Position numbers and translations under genes: made by a program
In this document: one piece after another, positions 1 through 8,605 of the stretch
How positions within the stretch are numbered: the first letter of the stretch is position 1
Layout: each line of letters opens with the position of its first letter
Notes under the pieces: model-generated
What the model saw: only the letters and a program-made list of their open reading frames with translations
What the model was told of the DNA's origin: nothing
Database searches by the model: none
NCBI RefSeq assembly: GCF_021462415.1
Contig: NZ_JAKEDS010000001.1
Span: forward strand, 1,460,273 to 1,524,272
Source of the DNA: Rhodohalobacter sp. 614A
Lineage (GTDB): Bacteria > Bacteroidota > Rhodothermia > Balneolales > Balneolaceae
Direction: 5' to 3'
Length of the DNA stretch: 64,000 bases

Positions 1-389
1 CTTCCCATGAATCTAGAGCCATAGACAACATCTGCATTATCATAAAAAACGGGTTTAAGCATATCGTTGTACTCATTTGGGTCGTATTCCAGGTCGGCAT
101 CTTGAATTATTAAATAGTCACCGGATGCCTGTTTAATTCCCCTGTGCAGTGCAGTCCCTTTGCCCATGTTTTTATCCTGGTTCAATAATTTTATCTCCAG
201 TTGGGGATTCTCCCGAATGATTTTTTTTACGACATCTTCCGTTCTGTCTTCAGAGCAATCATTAATAATGATAATTTCTTTTTCAAGTTCATGGATGAGC
301 TGAACCTCAATAAGAGTATGTAGTAATTTCGCAATTGTATTTTCCTCATTGTAAGCAGGAATTACGATACTTAATTTTGATATATACAT
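1..389 (-). CDS. Family 2 glycosyltransferase, C-terminus beyond window edge
   Basis: The minus-strand frame opens with ATG at 389 and runs off the window start, so only about 129 N-terminal residues are present. They show the GT-A nucleotide-sugar fold of family GT2: [12 protein letters not shown] near the N-terminus, NDCSEDRT, and the DADLEYDP metal-binding segment. The pattern is that of dolichol/polyprenyl-phosphate hexose synthases, which load a sugar onto a lipid phosphate at the cytoplasmic face. It is the last visible gene of the operon that includes the GT39-like transferase, UbiA, terpene-cyclase-like and reductase genes, so a role in supplying a lipid-linked sugar is plausible. The exact sugar and acceptor cannot be read from the fragment. 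Confidence 0.85.
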   Translation of the reverse strand, partial: MYISKLSIVIPAYNEENTIAKLLHTLIEVQLIHELEKEIIIINDCSEDRTEDVVKKIIRENPQLEIKLLNQDKNMGKGTALHRGIKQASGDYLIIQDADLEYDPNEYNDMLKPVFYDNADVVYGSRFMG

Positions 390-465
390 ATTTTAAAATT
401 AACGGAACACATTAAGCGAGTTGATGAACGGCCATTATTTGAAGTTGCCATGGATAGAAGAATTA

Positions 466-1629
466 TCATTGCAGGAATTCTTTTTGCTTTAGCCGCCGAT
501 ACCAAACTGTCATCTTAAAGAGAAGCGCAATTAAGCTCCACACCAGCGCTGATACAACAGGACCTTTTTTCCTGTAGAGCATGCGAGACATTGTTGTACG
601 GATCTTTAATTGCTTTAATACCGGATGCTTCAAAATTCTTTTTTTATAAGTGAAAAAGCTGAAATCATCCTTCTTAAATGCCTCGTTAATCTCAGCCGCC
701 GCAGCTTCACCATAAGCTATAGCAAAGGAGATACCTTCACCAAGAAGGGGGTCAACACCAGCTGCATCGCCGGCTAAAAGAATGCGCGGTCTGGAAAATG
801 ATGCATGGCGGTTAAAACATTGAATGGGATATCCCTTTAATTCGAAATCATCCAGATTTCGTCCGCGGCTGTTTAATACTTTTCTGAATGTCTTTTTAAG
901 AGATACAGGTTTCTGATTCTGCCATGTACGGCTGTCAAAAATTCCCCTGTTCATAAATGGTTTGTCTTTAATCATACTTGGGAAATCCCAATAATAGCCC
1001 TGTATGCCGGAGTCGATATGGCTGAAGTCGAACAGCGCTGTCCGATCACGAAATTCAGGCTGTTCGTCGGCATTTTCCGGTGTCAGAATTTCAAGTAATC
1101 GGGCCCTTTTTTTGTGAGTTTCCCATTGTAAGCTTTGTCGCACAAAACTGCGTGAGCCATCCGCTGCCACAACTGTTTTTGCATGAAAGGTTGTCTGTTC
1201 AGTCATAATCTCCACATAATCAGAGTGGGCATAGATTTTTTTCACAGCCTCATTCTGCCGGACAGTCACCCCCTTTTTCTCTGCCTGAAGGACCAGCCAG
1301 TGATCAAATTCATCGCGCCGCACAATTCTGAACGCGGGGTCATCACGGAGGGAAAAAGAGCGATTATGATAGATCATTCGTATTTCGCGTATCGAAACAT
1401 GAGGAGGATCAAAAGGTAGCCCTAAACTCGCAAGAAGATCGGCCCCCAAACTTGTGATGCCGCCACCACAAAGCTTTTCCCTGGGATGGGTTTCCTTTTC
1501 TAAAACCACAATTTTCTCAGCCCATTCTGGATTTATTTTAACCAGATGTAATGCAGTGGAAATACCTGCCGGACCGGAACCAACAATTAAGATGTCAACC
1601 TGTTTCGCTTGATCTTTTTTAAGGTCCAC
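466..1629 (-). CDS. Geranylgeranyl reductase family FAD-dependent oxidoreductase
   Basis: 387-residue flavoprotein. The N-terminal dinucleotide fold GSGPAG is at residues 17-22, the CGGG segment at 54-57, and the second FAD motif GDAAGVDPLLGEG at about 287-299. YYWDFP at 212-217 fits the YxWxFP substrate-cavity motif of geranylgeranyl reductases, which saturate double bonds of polyprenyl chains; this favours a reductase over an epoxidising monooxygenase. The start is GTG, with GGAG a few bases upstream; no better ATG is in frame. It follows the terpene-cyclase-like gene by 11 bases and lies downstream of UbiA, so its substrate is probably the prenylated product of that enzyme. Substrate and extent of reduction are unknown. 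Confidence 0.85.
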   Translation of the reverse strand: MDLKKDQAKQVDILIVGSGPAGISTALHLVKINPEWAEKIVVLEKETHPREKLCGGGITSLGADLLASLGLPFDPPHVSIREIRMIYHNRSFSLRDDPAFRIVRRDEFDHWLVLQAEKKGVTVRQNEAVKKIYAHSDYVEIMTEQTTFHAKTVVAADGSRSFVRQSLQWETHKKRARLLEILTPENADEQPEFRDRTALFDFSHIDSGIQGYYWDFPSMIKDKPFMNRGIFDSRTWQNQKPVSLKKTFRKVLNSRGRNLDDFELKGYPIQCFNRHASFSRPRILLAGDAAGVDPLLGEGISFAIAYGEAAAAEINEAFKKDDFSFFTYKKRILKHPVLKQLKIRTTMSRMLYRKKGPVVSALVWSLIALLFKMTVWYRRLKQKEFLQ

Positions 1630-1640
1630 TCTACTCCATA

Positions 1641-2306
1641 TTAATTCCCGGAGACAAGGGGCTCCGCCGATTGTATGTTGTCCGTGAAAATTGTTTTGCC
1701 TCTCCTTGCCTGGTACAGCAAAATGATATAAATGATATCAATTACGGCAATTAAACCGCCCAAAGCGCCCACCAAAAATATATTTCGGTTGAAGTAAAAT
1801 TGAATGGTAACCACCAGTGTGCCAATCCATTTGCAAACGGCGATAATCAAACTTTGTCCCTCTGCCCCCCGCCGTTGGTAAAACATGTTAATAAACAGGA
1901 TAGACATCATCAGGTTTTGGATGAATGCTGCATACAGAGGGCCCAGAACAATCCCGAATTGTACAATAAACGCCCATTGAATAGGGAAACTGATTCCAAA
2001 GATGAATACGGACCAGAGATAGAATATTTTTTTACTCAGATTGTGTGCGAAATATTTATAACCGTATTTAAAGAACGTATAAACAATAAAAGCGTCCAGA
2101 ATGGCACCGATAATATTATACTTGACCTGCATTGAGAATCCGAATGCGGCATGGCCCAAAACGGAGTCAACTACCTCCCAGGCAAAATTCAGTGCCAGTG
2201 CAAAGAGAGGCATTGCATAGGTTTTTTGAGTAAAACCAATACGAATTGCCTCCAGGTAGGTAATGATCCAAAAGATTGCAGAAAGCGTTAATAGAAAAGT
2301 TGCCAT
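1641..2306 (-). CDS. Membrane protein resembling Pyr4-type transmembrane terpene cyclases
   Basis: 221 residues with about seven hydrophobic segments and no soluble domain. Two features recall the fungal Pyr4/PaxB transmembrane terpene cyclases and their bacterial relatives: an acidic residue in the second helix within NFAWE (Glu44) and an Asp in the last helix within VIDIIYIILLY (Asp190). In Pyr4, acidic residues at comparable places are needed to protonate the epoxide or alkene and start cyclisation. Size (Pyr4 is about 240 residues) and its place between a UbiA prenyltransferase and a prenyl-modifying flavoprotein support the call. It lacks the signature of CrtYcd lycopene cyclases. Family assignment is by motif and context only, so moderate. 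Confidence 0.5.
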   Translation of the reverse strand: MATFLLTLSAIFWIITYLEAIRIGFTQKTYAMPLFALALNFAWEVVDSVLGHAAFGFSMQVKYNIIGAILDAFIVYTFFKYGYKYFAHNLSKKIFYLWSVFIFGISFPIQWAFIVQFGIVLGPLYAAFIQNLMMSILFINMFYQRRGAEGQSLIIAVCKWIGTLVVTIQFYFNRNIFLVGALGGLIAVIDIIYIILLYQARRGKTIFTDNIQSAEPLVSGN

Positions 2307-2314
2307 AATCGGTA

Positions 2315-3235
2315 TTAGTAAAGGGTTATTACACTGAGGCTTATAATCGCAACAATTACACCGTATAGAAGTCGGTACTGTGTGCGAAAGCGTTTAATTG
2401 TATGATAGTCTAACCCCTTCCGGGCCACCGCTATGGCCATGAAAAGATAGGCCGGATAAAAGAAGACCAGGTATTTGAGAAATGAAGGGATCAAATTTAT
2501 ATAACCCAACCAAAAAAGGTAAATAAATGACAGGGTAAAAATAATATTTGCTGTTATAAACATTTGATTAGGGCCAAATTGAACAGCGTGGGTACGAATA
2601 CCATTTTTTTGATCTCCTTTAAAATCTTGCACCTCTTGTACCAGGTGGCCCGCTACAAAAATAAAACTAAAGTAAAACGCTATTAGCAATCCTTTTTCAT
2701 CAATTTCAGAAAACAGTACATACCCAAGTAGAAAAGCGATTGAGCTGCCAATGAAATGCAATACGGAAGAGAGAATGGGTATCCGTTTTCCCTGTAAGGC
2801 TTGAACCGGGAATGAATAGACCAGGCTTAGCACTATTCCAATACTTGAGAGAACAAGTAATTGGTAAGAAAGCATTGCGAAGATGAGCACACTAACAATG
2901 CCCAGGATTATTGATATGCTTAGCATCTCTAAGTGGGCGATTCTTTTTGACAGAAAATTCGACTCCTTTTTACAAGGGTCCCGATAATCCACCATCTTAT
3001 CTACCCAGTCGTTAAATGCAAAGATGTGGGCCATTAAAAAGAAAGACGCGATTGTACAAGACAGAATTCTCGGAAACATTTCTACAGTCAAACTCTCAAC
3101 CGAAAATAGAATGCCGGTCAGGGCCGGGACCTGGGCTACGATAGCATCCTGATAACGGATACAGGATAACCAGGACTCTGTCTTATCCCTCACATCACTA
3201 AGTGTACTTGTATTAAAAATAGATTTATCGATCAT
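2315..3235 (-). CDS. UbiA-family prenyltransferase
   Basis: 306-residue polytopic membrane protein with both Asp-rich motifs of UbiA intramembrane prenyltransferases: NDWVDKMVD (residues 75-83) and QDFKGDQKNG (about 203-212), which bind the prenyl diphosphate through Mg2+. The family transfers prenyl chains to aromatic rings, haem, chlorophyllide or, in DGGGP synthases, a glycerol lipid. Its ATG is 15 bases after the GT39-like gene and it ends 8 bases before the terpene-cyclase-like gene. The acceptor is unknown: quinone, meroterpenoid core and archaeal-type ether lipid are all possible. No aromatic-acid biosynthesis gene lies nearby to decide. Confidence 0.85.
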   Translation of the reverse strand: MIDKSIFNTSTLSDVRDKTESWLSCIRYQDAIVAQVPALTGILFSVESLTVEMFPRILSCTIASFFLMAHIFAFNDWVDKMVDYRDPCKKESNFLSKRIAHLEMLSISIILGIVSVLIFAMLSYQLLVLSSIGIVLSLVYSFPVQALQGKRIPILSSVLHFIGSSIAFLLGYVLFSEIDEKGLLIAFYFSFIFVAGHLVQEVQDFKGDQKNGIRTHAVQFGPNQMFITANIIFTLSFIYLFWLGYINLIPSFLKYLVFFYPAYLFMAIAVARKGLDYHTIKRFRTQYRLLYGVIVAIISLSVITLY

Positions 3236-3250
3236 TTTTTGGCAAACTGT

Positions 3251-4927
3251 TTAATCAATTTTGTTTTCCTTTTTTTCGACTATGTTAACTACGGGGGATT
3301 CATCTTGAAGCCGTTTGTACTGGTTTAACTTCATTAATATATCACGGGTCGCGTTAATTCTTTGTTCAAATCGGCCGGGCAAAACCTTCAGGTATTCTGG
3401 CTCACGGTCTATTCCTTTCAAGCTGCCTGTGAAATACCCCGACAGGATTTCATTGAGATGATTCCGATCTGTTATTTTGGGTGAGGTTAAAATGACCAAT
3501 TCGTTGGTATAATAGGGATGGACAATGACTTCTGTCGAAAAATATTTGGACCAAATTTGTAGAGCTTCGGGATGATTAAAAGTGACAATAATCAACCGCC
3601 CCGACCGGGTGAAATTACCATAGGGTTTTGATTGCGTACTAACCAGGTTAGTGATTTTAATGTATTGAGATTTTAGGGGTCTGTTGAGGATAAATCTCAG
3701 ATGATCCGGGTCTTCCGATAATACATCATTCGGTTGAATAATCTCATTTAGCCGTTGAAGGGCAATTGATGAACCGTGCGGTTCTGTAATAATAGGTTCT
3801 AATGTGTTTGCAGGGGAATAAATCCAATTGCCAAAAATGAGTGCCGTGGTAAGGAAAACAGCTGTGAGTGTAGAGTATTGAGGAACAAGCTTGCGGCTGA
3901 TAAACAAAAGGGCGGAAGCAATCAGGATAAAATGTGCTGGAAGTACCAGGATTAGAAATCGTGCAATAGCAAGGTCAGGCTGATTCGTTCCGGTCAGGAA
4001 AAAAAATATAAAGGGAACAGTTGCCCATAAAATCAGAAATCGCCCGGTTTCTTTATAACGCTTAATGGCAATCAGGCAACCCATAAGGAGTAAACCGAGC
4101 ATTACAACGGCTGTATATGGATGCAATATTTTAAACACTCCAAAATAGACCCCAATATTCCATTGGTTCATATCGCTTGTTAGGGCTGCCAGCATAGGAG
4201 GGATTTGAACGAGTATCTGACTGTAGAAAAGTAAACCCAAGAGAAGGGAAAGGATAAAACTCCAGCAAAAGTTCAGAAAGAGTTTCCAGTCACGTTTAGA
4301 TGGAATGAGTAAGGTTTCGATTACTGCAGAACAGAATTGAACCAGGATTATATAGGAAGAAATACTTGAGAAAGTTAGAGCCAGACCATTCGCAATACCA
4401 AGCCAAATAAAATACCTGCTTTGTCTTTTTTTGAACGCCTGGTAATACAAATATATAACCAGTATAATTACAAGAAGCAGGATAGAATAAACTCTCGCGT
4501 AACGCGAAAATTCAATAAGAAAAGGGTTGAAGGCAGCAAATAATATAGCCAGTATGGCAACCCTCTGATTCAGCCACTTTTTTGTCAATTGGTAGAGAGC
4601 CGGAAGAATTAAAATTCCCGCTAACAGTGAAGGTGCTTTGACGATAAGGGGCGAATTACCTAAAAAAAATGTCCATACCTTCATAAAGAGCAGGTACATG
4701 TGCATACTCAGGCCTGTTTCCAGGTGAGTCATCAGGTAACTTACCGAAGAGTTTGAAAATCGAAGAGTCCACACTTCATCACTGTAGAAAGAGAGGTGCG
4801 GAAGGGTAAATAATCGCAATAGAATTCCGCAGAAGATCACTAAAAAAAAGCCCGTAGAAAAATTTGTCCTAATCCTTGCTAATGGATGTATGGTATTAAG
4901 GAGAGGACCCCTGAAATCATTTTCCAA
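3251..4927 (-). CDS. GT39/ArnT-like polytopic glycosyltransferase
   Basis: 558 residues with about ten hydrophobic helices followed by a soluble C-terminal part from about residue 385. The first periplasmic loop carries the acidic pair YSDEVW (Asp50-Glu51), the catalytic signature of GT39/GT83 (PMT, ArnT) enzymes that take a sugar from a polyprenyl-phosphate donor on the outer face of the membrane. The start is TTG; an in-frame TGA lies just upstream and no early ATG exists. It is the first gene of the operon 4927 to 1, and the GT2 gene at the far end could make its donor. The acceptor may be protein, lipid or the isoprenoid product; the sequence does not say. Confidence 0.75.
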   Translation of the reverse strand: MENDFRGPLLNTIHPLARIRTNFSTGFFLVIFCGILLRLFTLPHLSFYSDEVWTLRFSNSSVSYLMTHLETGLSMHMYLLFMKVWTFFLGNSPLIVKAPSLLAGILILPALYQLTKKWLNQRVAILAILFAAFNPFLIEFSRYARVYSILLLVIILVIYLYYQAFKKRQSRYFIWLGIANGLALTFSSISSYIILVQFCSAVIETLLIPSKRDWKLFLNFCWSFILSLLLGLLFYSQILVQIPPMLAALTSDMNQWNIGVYFGVFKILHPYTAVVMLGLLLMGCLIAIKRYKETGRFLILWATVPFIFFFLTGTNQPDLAIARFLILVLPAHFILIASALLFISRKLVPQYSTLTAVFLTTALIFGNWIYSPANTLEPIITEPHGSSIALQRLNEIIQPNDVLSEDPDHLRFILNRPLKSQYIKITNLVSTQSKPYGNFTRSGRLIIVTFNHPEALQIWSKYFSTEVIVHPYYTNELVILTSPKITDRNHLNEILSGYFTGSLKGIDREPEYLKVLPGRFEQRINATRDILMKLNQYKRLQDESPVVNIVEKKENKID

Positions 4928-5072
4928 TTTTCAACCTGAAAAAACTTTTAAGCAGTTATGCCACTTCTTTGGAATAGGATTATTAGTCGGACACCGGCCA
5001 CAGACATATTCCGCCTAATCCTTATACAAACCAATATAGTCTATTTATTCAAAAAACTTCATTAGGGTTTAT

Positions 5073-6377
5073 TCAATCATCAATGGCCTGGAATACCAAC
5101 TGCCGGAATTTCCAGCCGGTTTCATCGCCGGTGGGGCCCTGGGTTTGTTTGAAGATCAGCCCGATGACATTTTCATTCGGATCAGCGAAGTATTGCGTGT
5201 TGAAATATCCGCCCCAGTCAAATGTGCCGGCGTATCCTCGTCCGCCGGAACGTTCACCGTGATCAGTAAGAACGGCAAATGCCAAGCCATGCCCTCTGCC
5301 GGGCTCTCTGAAAAGATCATCAATTTGGTTTTGCATCATAAAGTTGACTGTCGTTCTGCTGAGAAGCCGGATTCCGTCGTATTCTCCATTATTCAGATAC
5401 ATTTGCAGGAATTTGGCATAATCTTCTACCGTGCTGGAAAGCCCCGCGCCGCCTGAGAAAAATGTCATTTCGCCGGTTCGTGGATAATTGGGATCATAAA
5501 ATGTAACCGGGTAAGGTTCCCAATTGCCATTCTGGTCTTTTCGCTGAACGGTTACCAGCCGGTCGTGTTTGGATCGCGGCAGGTAGAACCAGGTATCGTC
5601 CATTCCAAGCGGATCAAAAATGTGGGTTCGGAGAAATTCGTCGAACGGCATGCCGGACATCACTTCAATAAAATATCCCAATACATCCAGCCCTTCGCTG
5701 TACGTATATTTTGAACCCGGTTCGTGATGCAGCGGAAGTTTGGCGAGTTTCGTCACACTCTCTTCGATGGTAATATCTTCCGTTGTAAACAGGTCGGTGA
5801 CCCCGGCTTTTTTGTAGATCATTTGAAATCGATCATCGCCGTCAATGACGCCATAGCCAAGGCCGGAGGTGTGAGTCAGCAAGTGCCGGATCGTAATCTG
5901 GTTTTTGGCGGGAACGGTTGTGTAGGTTGTATCATCAGCATTGAACGTATCCAGGATTTGAGCTTCTCCAAAAAAGGGCAGGTATTTTGAGATCGGGTCG
6001 TCCAGTTGGAAAAGTCCCTCTTCCCAAAGCATCATGACAGCCGTGGAAGTGATGGCTTTGCTTTGGGATGCAATCCTGAAAATGGTATCGGTTTGTAACC
6101 TGCGGCCGGCCTCGTTATCGGCCATGCCAAATGCTTTTTTATAGATGATTTTGCCATCGCGGGCGATCAATGCAACGGCACCGGGAATCTGGTTTTCGCT
6201 GACGGCATTTTCGATCATTTCATCAATTCGTGAAAGCCGTTCGTCGGACATCCCAACGTCTTCTGCACTTCCTTCTTCCAGCGGGGGAGTATAGAGGATG
6301 GATTCTGTTTGAGCAAAAACTGTGAATGAAGAAAAAGTGAAAAGAATAGCAATCAGGTATTTCATGGCAACGATCAT
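5073..6377 (-). CDS. Secreted serine hydrolase, class C beta-lactamase/esterase family
   Basis: 434 residues. A signal peptide ends at about FAQ (residues 21-23). The serine nucleophile and lysine base of the beta-lactamase/DD-peptidase fold are in SQSK (104-107), followed by LLTHTSGLGYG and PGSKYTYSEGLD, typical of EstB-like esterases and D-aminopeptidases. The second ATG (M5, 6365) gives a cleaner signal peptide and may be the true start. The gene stands alone and is divergent from the M1 peptidase, with a 220-base shared promoter region. The fold is clear; whether it hydrolyses esters, peptides or lactams is not. Confidence 0.85.
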   Translation of the reverse strand: MIVAMKYLIAILFTFSSFTVFAQTESILYTPPLEEGSAEDVGMSDERLSRIDEMIENAVSENQIPGAVALIARDGKIIYKKAFGMADNEAGRRLQTDTIFRIASQSKAITSTAVMMLWEEGLFQLDDPISKYLPFFGEAQILDTFNADDTTYTTVPAKNQITIRHLLTHTSGLGYGVIDGDDRFQMIYKKAGVTDLFTTEDITIEESVTKLAKLPLHHEPGSKYTYSEGLDVLGYFIEVMSGMPFDEFLRTHIFDPLGMDDTWFYLPRSKHDRLVTVQRKDQNGNWEPYPVTFYDPNYPRTGEMTFFSGGAGLSSTVEDYAKFLQMYLNNGEYDGIRLLSRTTVNFMMQNQIDDLFREPGRGHGLAFAVLTDHGERSGGRGYAGTFDWGGYFNTQYFADPNENVIGLIFKQTQGPTGDETGWKFRQLVFQAIDD

Positions 6378-6597
6378 TGATTAATAAATAGCTACAACTT
6401 CTTTCTCAATATACATCAAAAATGAAAAGAGAAAAGCGGATGCTGTAACCAAGTGATCCCTCTATTTCTTGGAGATGAAGGGTATATTTAACGAAAATCA
6501 TGAAAATGTAAATAAATTTAAAGTTTATATTATCTACTTATTTAAATACCATTATGTCGTAGAATATTGGTATGTGAAAAAATGATAAAAAGAATGT

Positions 6598-8577
6598 ATG
6601 TCCTTTAATAACAGACTCTCCTTATTTCTGATCGTATTTGTAGCAGCCCTTCCGTTGCAAGCTCAAAAAAATCCCAATGTACAAGAAGCATTTTTGCCTT
6701 TCGATACGGGCATCAGTACGCCTACCCGAAGTGCCAGCGGCCAACCGGGGCCGGAGTATTGGCAGAATGGAGCCGATTATTCCATACAGGCTGAACTGCA
6801 TGCGGAAGAGCATTTGCTAACAAGTTCAGTCACAATCTCTTACGTAAATAATAGTCCGGATGAGCTGAACTTTGTATGGCTACAAATGGATCAGGATTTG
6901 TTTTCATCAGATTCCTGGGGTGCAAAATTGACTCCCTACAGAGGCGCAAGATTTGGAAATAGAGAATTTGATGGCGGTTATGAACTCACGCAAATCCGGA
7001 TTGAACAAAATGGAAAAACCTATACTCCTGTATCTCATAAGGTAGATACCAATCTGAAGCTGAATCTTGAAGAGGCTATGAAGCCGGAAGGGGATGAAAT
7101 TACCATCCATATTAAGTATGAATTCGAGATTCCTGAATATGGCTCGGACCGTATGGGACGGCTTGAAACCAAAAACGGATGGATTTATGAATTGGCACAG
7201 TGGTATCCCCGACTGGTTGTGTATGACGATATACAGGGCTGGAATGTACTTCCTTATTTAGGCGCCGGAGAATTCTACCTGGAATTTGGTTCTTTTGATT
7301 ACTCGATTACTCTTCCGTCTGATTTTATTGTAGTGGCTTCCGGCGAGCTTCAAAACCCGGAAGAGGTATTAACTGAAGCTCAAACGGATCGGCTGGAACA
7401 GGCGCGAAACAGTGATGAAACCGTTACGATTTTAGGGGTTGATGAGCTTGGCACCGAAGAATCCCGTCCCCGGGAAAGTGACAAACTGACCTGGCATTTT
7501 AGAATGGAAAATTCCCATGATATTGCCTGGGCAGCGTCCAAAGCATTTATCTGGGATGCCGCCCGAATCAATCTGCCAGACAATGACCAGGCATTGGCGA
7601 TGTCTGTTTATCCGGAGGAAAGTTCCGGGGAAGAAGGATGGGGGCGATCAACCGAGTATGTGAAAGGCTCTATCGAATTTTACTCAGAAAAATGGCTTAA
7701 ATATCCTTATCCGGTTGCTGTAAATGTTGCCGGAATTGTTGGAGGAATGGAGTATCCCGGCTTGGTCTTTTGCAGTTGGAGAGCAAGGGAAGGAAGCTTG
7801 TGGGGAGTGACCGATCATGAATTTGGCCACATCTGGTTCCCGATGATTGTGGGATCAAACGAACGCGAATATGCGTGGATGGACGAAGGTTTCAATACTT
7901 TTATCAACGGATATAGTACCGAAAATTTCAACAATGGCGAGTATCAAGCCAGAAGAACAAGTGCCCGGCAGATTACAGCATGGATGGCAGGGCCGGAAGC
8001 AGAGGCTATTTTTACGGCTCCCGATCAGATTCAGCCAGGCAACCTTGGCACTGTAGCCTACTATAAACCTGCTTTGGGATTACGAATGTTACGTGAAACC
8101 ATTATTGGCAAAGAGCTGTTTGATGAAGCATTTAAGGCGTATATCAATCGCTGGAAATACAAACATCCCACTCCGAATGATTTTTTCAACACGATTGAAG
8201 ATGTAAGCGGACATGACCTCGACTGGTTCTGGAGGGGATGGTTTGAAACCACCTGGACATTGGATCAGGCAGTGGATTCTGTAAGTTACGTGGAAAATGA
8301 TCCCGCAAATGGCGCCCTGATTTCCATCAGCAACCAACAAAAAATGGTGATGCCGGTGATTCTTGAAATAACGGAAGAAAATGGGAATACGAGCAGGGTG
8401 GATTTACCGGCGTATGTTTGGAGGGATACAAATGAATGGACATTCAGATTCGATTCCACCAGCCCGATAACCAGTATCGTTCTCGACCCTTACGAAGAGT
8501 TGCCGGATATTCAACCTGCCAATAATATCTGGGTGGCTCCTGTAGAAGAATCGGACGACACCCATACAGGAGGATAA
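6598..8577 (+). CDS. Secreted M1-family zinc metallopeptidase
   Basis: 659 residues starting with a signal peptide (cleavage after LQAQ, about residue 23). The zinc site HEFGH is at residues 407-411 with the third ligand Glu430 in MDEGFNTF, the exact HEXXH-X18-E spacing of M1 peptidases. GGMEYPG upstream corresponds to the exopeptidase GxMEN loop, with Tyr replacing Asn. It is shorter than PepN and lacks the large ERAP-like C-terminal domain, as is common for Bacteroidota-type exported M1 enzymes. Probably trims peptides in the periplasm or outside the cell. Single gene, divergent from the serine hydrolase and convergent with the MFS gene. Confidence 0.9.
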   Translation: MSFNNRLSLFLIVFVAALPLQAQKNPNVQEAFLPFDTGISTPTRSASGQPGPEYWQNGADYSIQAELHAEEHLLTSSVTISYVNNSPDELNFVWLQMDQDLFSSDSWGAKLTPYRGARFGNREFDGGYELTQIRIEQNGKTYTPVSHKVDTNLKLNLEEAMKPEGDEITIHIKYEFEIPEYGSDRMGRLETKNGWIYELAQWYPRLVVYDDIQGWNVLPYLGAGEFYLEFGSFDYSITLPSDFIVVASGELQNPEEVLTEAQTDRLEQARNSDETVTILGVDELGTEESRPRESDKLTWHFRMENSHDIAWAASKAFIWDAARINLPDNDQALAMSVYPEESSGEEGWGRSTEYVKGSIEFYSEKWLKYPYPVAVNVAGIVGGMEYPGLVFCSWRAREGSLWGVTDHEFGHIWFPMIVGSNEREYAWMDEGFNTFINGYSTENFNNGEYQARRTSARQITAWMAGPEAEAIFTAPDQIQPGNLGTVAYYKPALGLRMLRETIIGKELFDEAFKAYINRWKYKHPTPNDFFNTIEDVSGHDLDWFWRGWFETTWTLDQAVDSVSYVENDPANGALISISNQQKMVMPVILEITEENGNTSRVDLPAYVWRDTNEWTFRFDSTSPITSIVLDPYEELPDIQPANNIWVAPVEESDDTHTGG

Positions 8578-8605
8578 TTCAGGAAGGATTTTCGTGTTTT
8601 GTGAT

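Noticed and set aside
1641-2306. Lycopene cyclase (CrtYcd-type) as identity of the small membrane protein
   Set aside because: It lacks the repeated PWDxxA-like motifs and the usual carotenoid neighbours (crtI, crtB).
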